Shown here piece after piece: positions 62,652 to 64,000 of a stretch of 64,000 bases of DNA. The notes beneath the pieces were generated by a model. The model was not told the origin of the DNA and did no database searches. It was given only the letters and a program-made list of their open reading frames with translations. How positions within the stretch are numbered: the stretch's first letter is position 1; each line of letters begins with the position of its first letter. The position numbers and the translations under genes are program-made. Source of the DNA: Endozoicomonas sp. G2_1 (GTDB lineage Bacteria; Pseudomonadota; Gammaproteobacteria; Enterobacterales; Alteromonadaceae); assembly GCF_017744155.1 (NCBI RefSeq), contig NZ_JAGHQT010000003.1, positions 302,107 to 366,106 on the forward strand, given 5' to 3'.

Positions 62652-63674
62652 TTAGAGGTTCAACGCACCACTTTCTGTAATTTTTATTTTTGTGTTTGGC
62701 GAGCCCAAAAACAGCAGTGCACAACTGCGATACTGATCTGGTAACTGATAAGTTATTTGATTGCTTACCGGGATCTGTTCAATACCATTCAAACATCTTA
62801 GTTCGACACTCTTAACCGCTTGCATTTCAATGTTAAGATTCGAGCGAGAGAGTTGGTGATACAGATTGCCAAACTCTGAAATTGATTTCTTGTAAGTTTG
62901 TTGTTCTTGCTGTTTTGCCAATTCAATTACTGTATTAAAAGATTGTTCGTATGAACTTTTTTCTAATTTTAATCCTTTGATATTACTTAAGCTTCTCAGC
63001 ACTTTGATGGCCTCGTAATAATCTTTGTTTCTCAAGCTTTGCTCAAACCAACTCATTGTTGCTTTATAAGCAATTTTGGTTGCCATGTTCTCTCGTAGTA
63101 AATACGCTTGCTCTATTTGTTTGGCATAGTTAACTTGGTCTTTGTTTTTGAAATAGTAAAAGGCGCTTACCCAAGCTAATAGAGCTTGCTCTCGCATATT
63201 TTTGGCGTTTTTCTCGCGTAACTCAATGAGAAGTTCTGGCACTTTTGTCAGTTGATCTTTAATGATCAGATCATTGATCTTGTTGTAGCGTTTGTAAAAG
63301 CTTGATGACACATTGTCGTTGGGATTACTGGTAAAGCTGATGTCTCTTCGAAACAGCAGTACGTGTGCAGAATCAATAGCTTGACCATTGATGGTTGCAG
63401 GTTGGTAGCTAATATTTTTCAGATATTTTATTGTATCGTTTTTGATACTCTCGCGGTTGTCATTACTAGCAATAATTACGATGTCTTTTGGAGTGCCATT
63501 GGCACCTATTATATAGCTCAGTTTAAACCACTGTTCCATACGGCTGTATGTACTGGATGTGGGATATTTTTTATTGGTATTTTCTTTAAATAGGGCGGGC
63601 GTAAAACTACTGCTATTGGCAGAAACTGAAAACGTTAATAGCCAAGAGAGTGAGAGTATTAATCCTTTGTACAT
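62652..63674 (-). CDS. Exported protein with a TonB C-terminal-like domain
   Basis: A 340-residue periplasmic protein with a signal peptide (GLILSLSWLLTFSVSA). Residues about 45-110 resemble the TonB C-terminal domain fold (WFKLSYIIGANGTPKDIVI then NDTIKYLKNISYQPATINGQAI). The long middle is helical and TPR-like in character (EQALLAWVSAFYYFKNKDQ, AYLLRENMATKIAYKA). A short beta-rich end follows (LRCLNGIEQIPV). It lacks the membrane anchor and proline-rich span of a true TonB. Function unknown; it is not clearly linked to either neighbour. Confidence 0.65.
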   Translation of the reverse strand: MYKGLILSLSWLLTFSVSANSSSFTPALFKENTNKKYPTSSTYSRMEQWFKLSYIIGANGTPKDIVIIASNDNRESIKNDTIKYLKNISYQPATINGQAIDSAHVLLFRRDISFTSNPNDNVSSSFYKRYNKINDLIIKDQLTKVPELLIELREKNAKNMREQALLAWVSAFYYFKNKDQVNYAKQIEQAYLLRENMATKIAYKATMSWFEQSLRNKDYYEAIKVLRSLSNIKGLKLEKSSYEQSFNTVIELAKQQEQQTYKKSISEFGNLYHQLSRSNLNIEMQAVKSVELRCLNGIEQIPVSNQITYQLPDQYRSCALLFLGSPNTKIKITESGALNL

Positions 63675-63823
63675 AAAATTTTAGTGCTAATCCAATTTAT
63701 TGCGATAGTAGCACAAGGTGTTACCTTTTTTCAGTACTGTTTAAAGCTAAACAATACCAAAAGCTGAAACACCATCAGTAGTACTTTATTAGCTGAGTAT
63801 TCTGTTTCCAAGTATCTAAAAAC

Positions 63824-63849
63824 AAAAAAGGCCGCTTTCGCGACCTTTT
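63824..63849 (-). terminator. Intrinsic terminator of tuf
   Basis: 10-position stem with one mismatch (AAAAGGCCGC / GCGACCTTTT) and a 4-base loop, 27 bases after the tuf stop on the minus strand. A T-run follows in that direction. Confidence 0.85.
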
Positions 63850-63875
63850 CATGTGTAGTTTAAAATCTGTCGAAA

Positions 63876-64000
63876 TTAGTCGATGATTTTAGAAACAACA
63901 CCAGCACCTACCGTGCGACCACCTTCACGAATCGCGAAGCGTAAACCTTCGTCCATCGCGATTGGGTTGATTAGCTCAACAACAAACTTCAAGTTGTCGC
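63876..64000 (-). CDS. tuf: Elongation factor Tu, C-terminal end only
   Basis: The last 41 codons of tuf, cut by the window edge. The translation includes [19 protein letters not shown] and the near-invariant [19 protein letters not shown], ending in IID and TAA at 63876-63878. EF-Tu brings aminoacyl-tRNA to the ribosome as a GTP complex. Only domain 3 residues are visible, so nothing more can be said about this copy. Confidence 0.95.
   Translation of the reverse strand, partial: DNLKFVVELINPIAMDEGLRFAIREGGRTVGAGVVSKIID

Overview
The window looks like a chromosomal segment of an aerobic, marine-type gammaproteobacterium of the order Alteromonadales, probably near Colwelliaceae (Colwellia or Thalassotalea). 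This placement is an inference from moderate-to-low GC content, protein resemblance, and gene order shared with Escherichia coli (ubiC-ubiA-plsB-lexA, nfuA-comF-bioH, pyrE-rph-yicC, ompR-envZ-pckA). I found no tRNA, rRNA, insertion sequence, prophage or CRISPR array. The only gene cut by a window edge is tuf, at the right end.

Region 1 (1-13.5 kb) is mostly core metabolism. It has threonine catabolism (kbl-tdh), a rhodanese and a short rhomboid protease (glpE-glpG), a FliL-like exported protein, a ZIP-family membrane protein with altered metal motifs, the first steps of ubiquinone synthesis (ubiC-ubiA), plsB, lexA with two operator boxes, a cytochrome b561 and the quinone-linked D-lactate dehydrogenase.

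Region 2 (14-23 kb) is a complete aa3-type cytochrome c oxidase locus. It holds subunits II, I and III (coxB, coxA, coxC), the copper chaperones CtaG and SCO, SURF1, a DUF2909 protein, a membrane-anchored thioredoxin-fold protein, and the heme A synthesis enzymes CtaA and CtaB. Subunit II carries two tandem cytochrome c domains.

Region 3 (23-38.8 kb) is mixed. It has a polysaccharide deacetylase, a DinF-type MATE transporter, nfuA, a large M14 peptidase, comF, bioH, a small rod-protein-like protein paired with an HExxH protease, a large lipoprotein with a suggestive leader RNA, a diheme peroxidase next to a chemoreceptor, and pyrE-rph.

Region 4 (39-47.8 kb) is an accessory block between rph and yicC, which are neighbours in E. 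coli. It contains an exported thioredoxin / Tat-signal subunit / GMC oxidoreductase operon, a TPR-sulfotransferase, a TonB-dependent receptor and a divergent MarR regulator with palindromes between them.

Region 5 (47.9-64 kb) has yicC and an MltA-like protein. A probable iron or metal uptake locus follows: a DUF4856 lipoprotein, an imelysin lipoprotein and a FecA-like receptor, with a fatty acid hydroxylase after it. Next come small exported proteins, the OmpR-EnvZ two-component system, pckA with a palindrome-rich upstream region, a periplasmic TonB-C-like protein and the end of tuf.

Most of the window is ordinary. The best candidates for something less described are the accessory block at 39-47.8 kb, the DUF4856-imelysin-receptor locus, the mini-rod protein with its protease (31-32.3 kb), and the possible RNA switch ahead of the lipoprotein at 32.5 kb.
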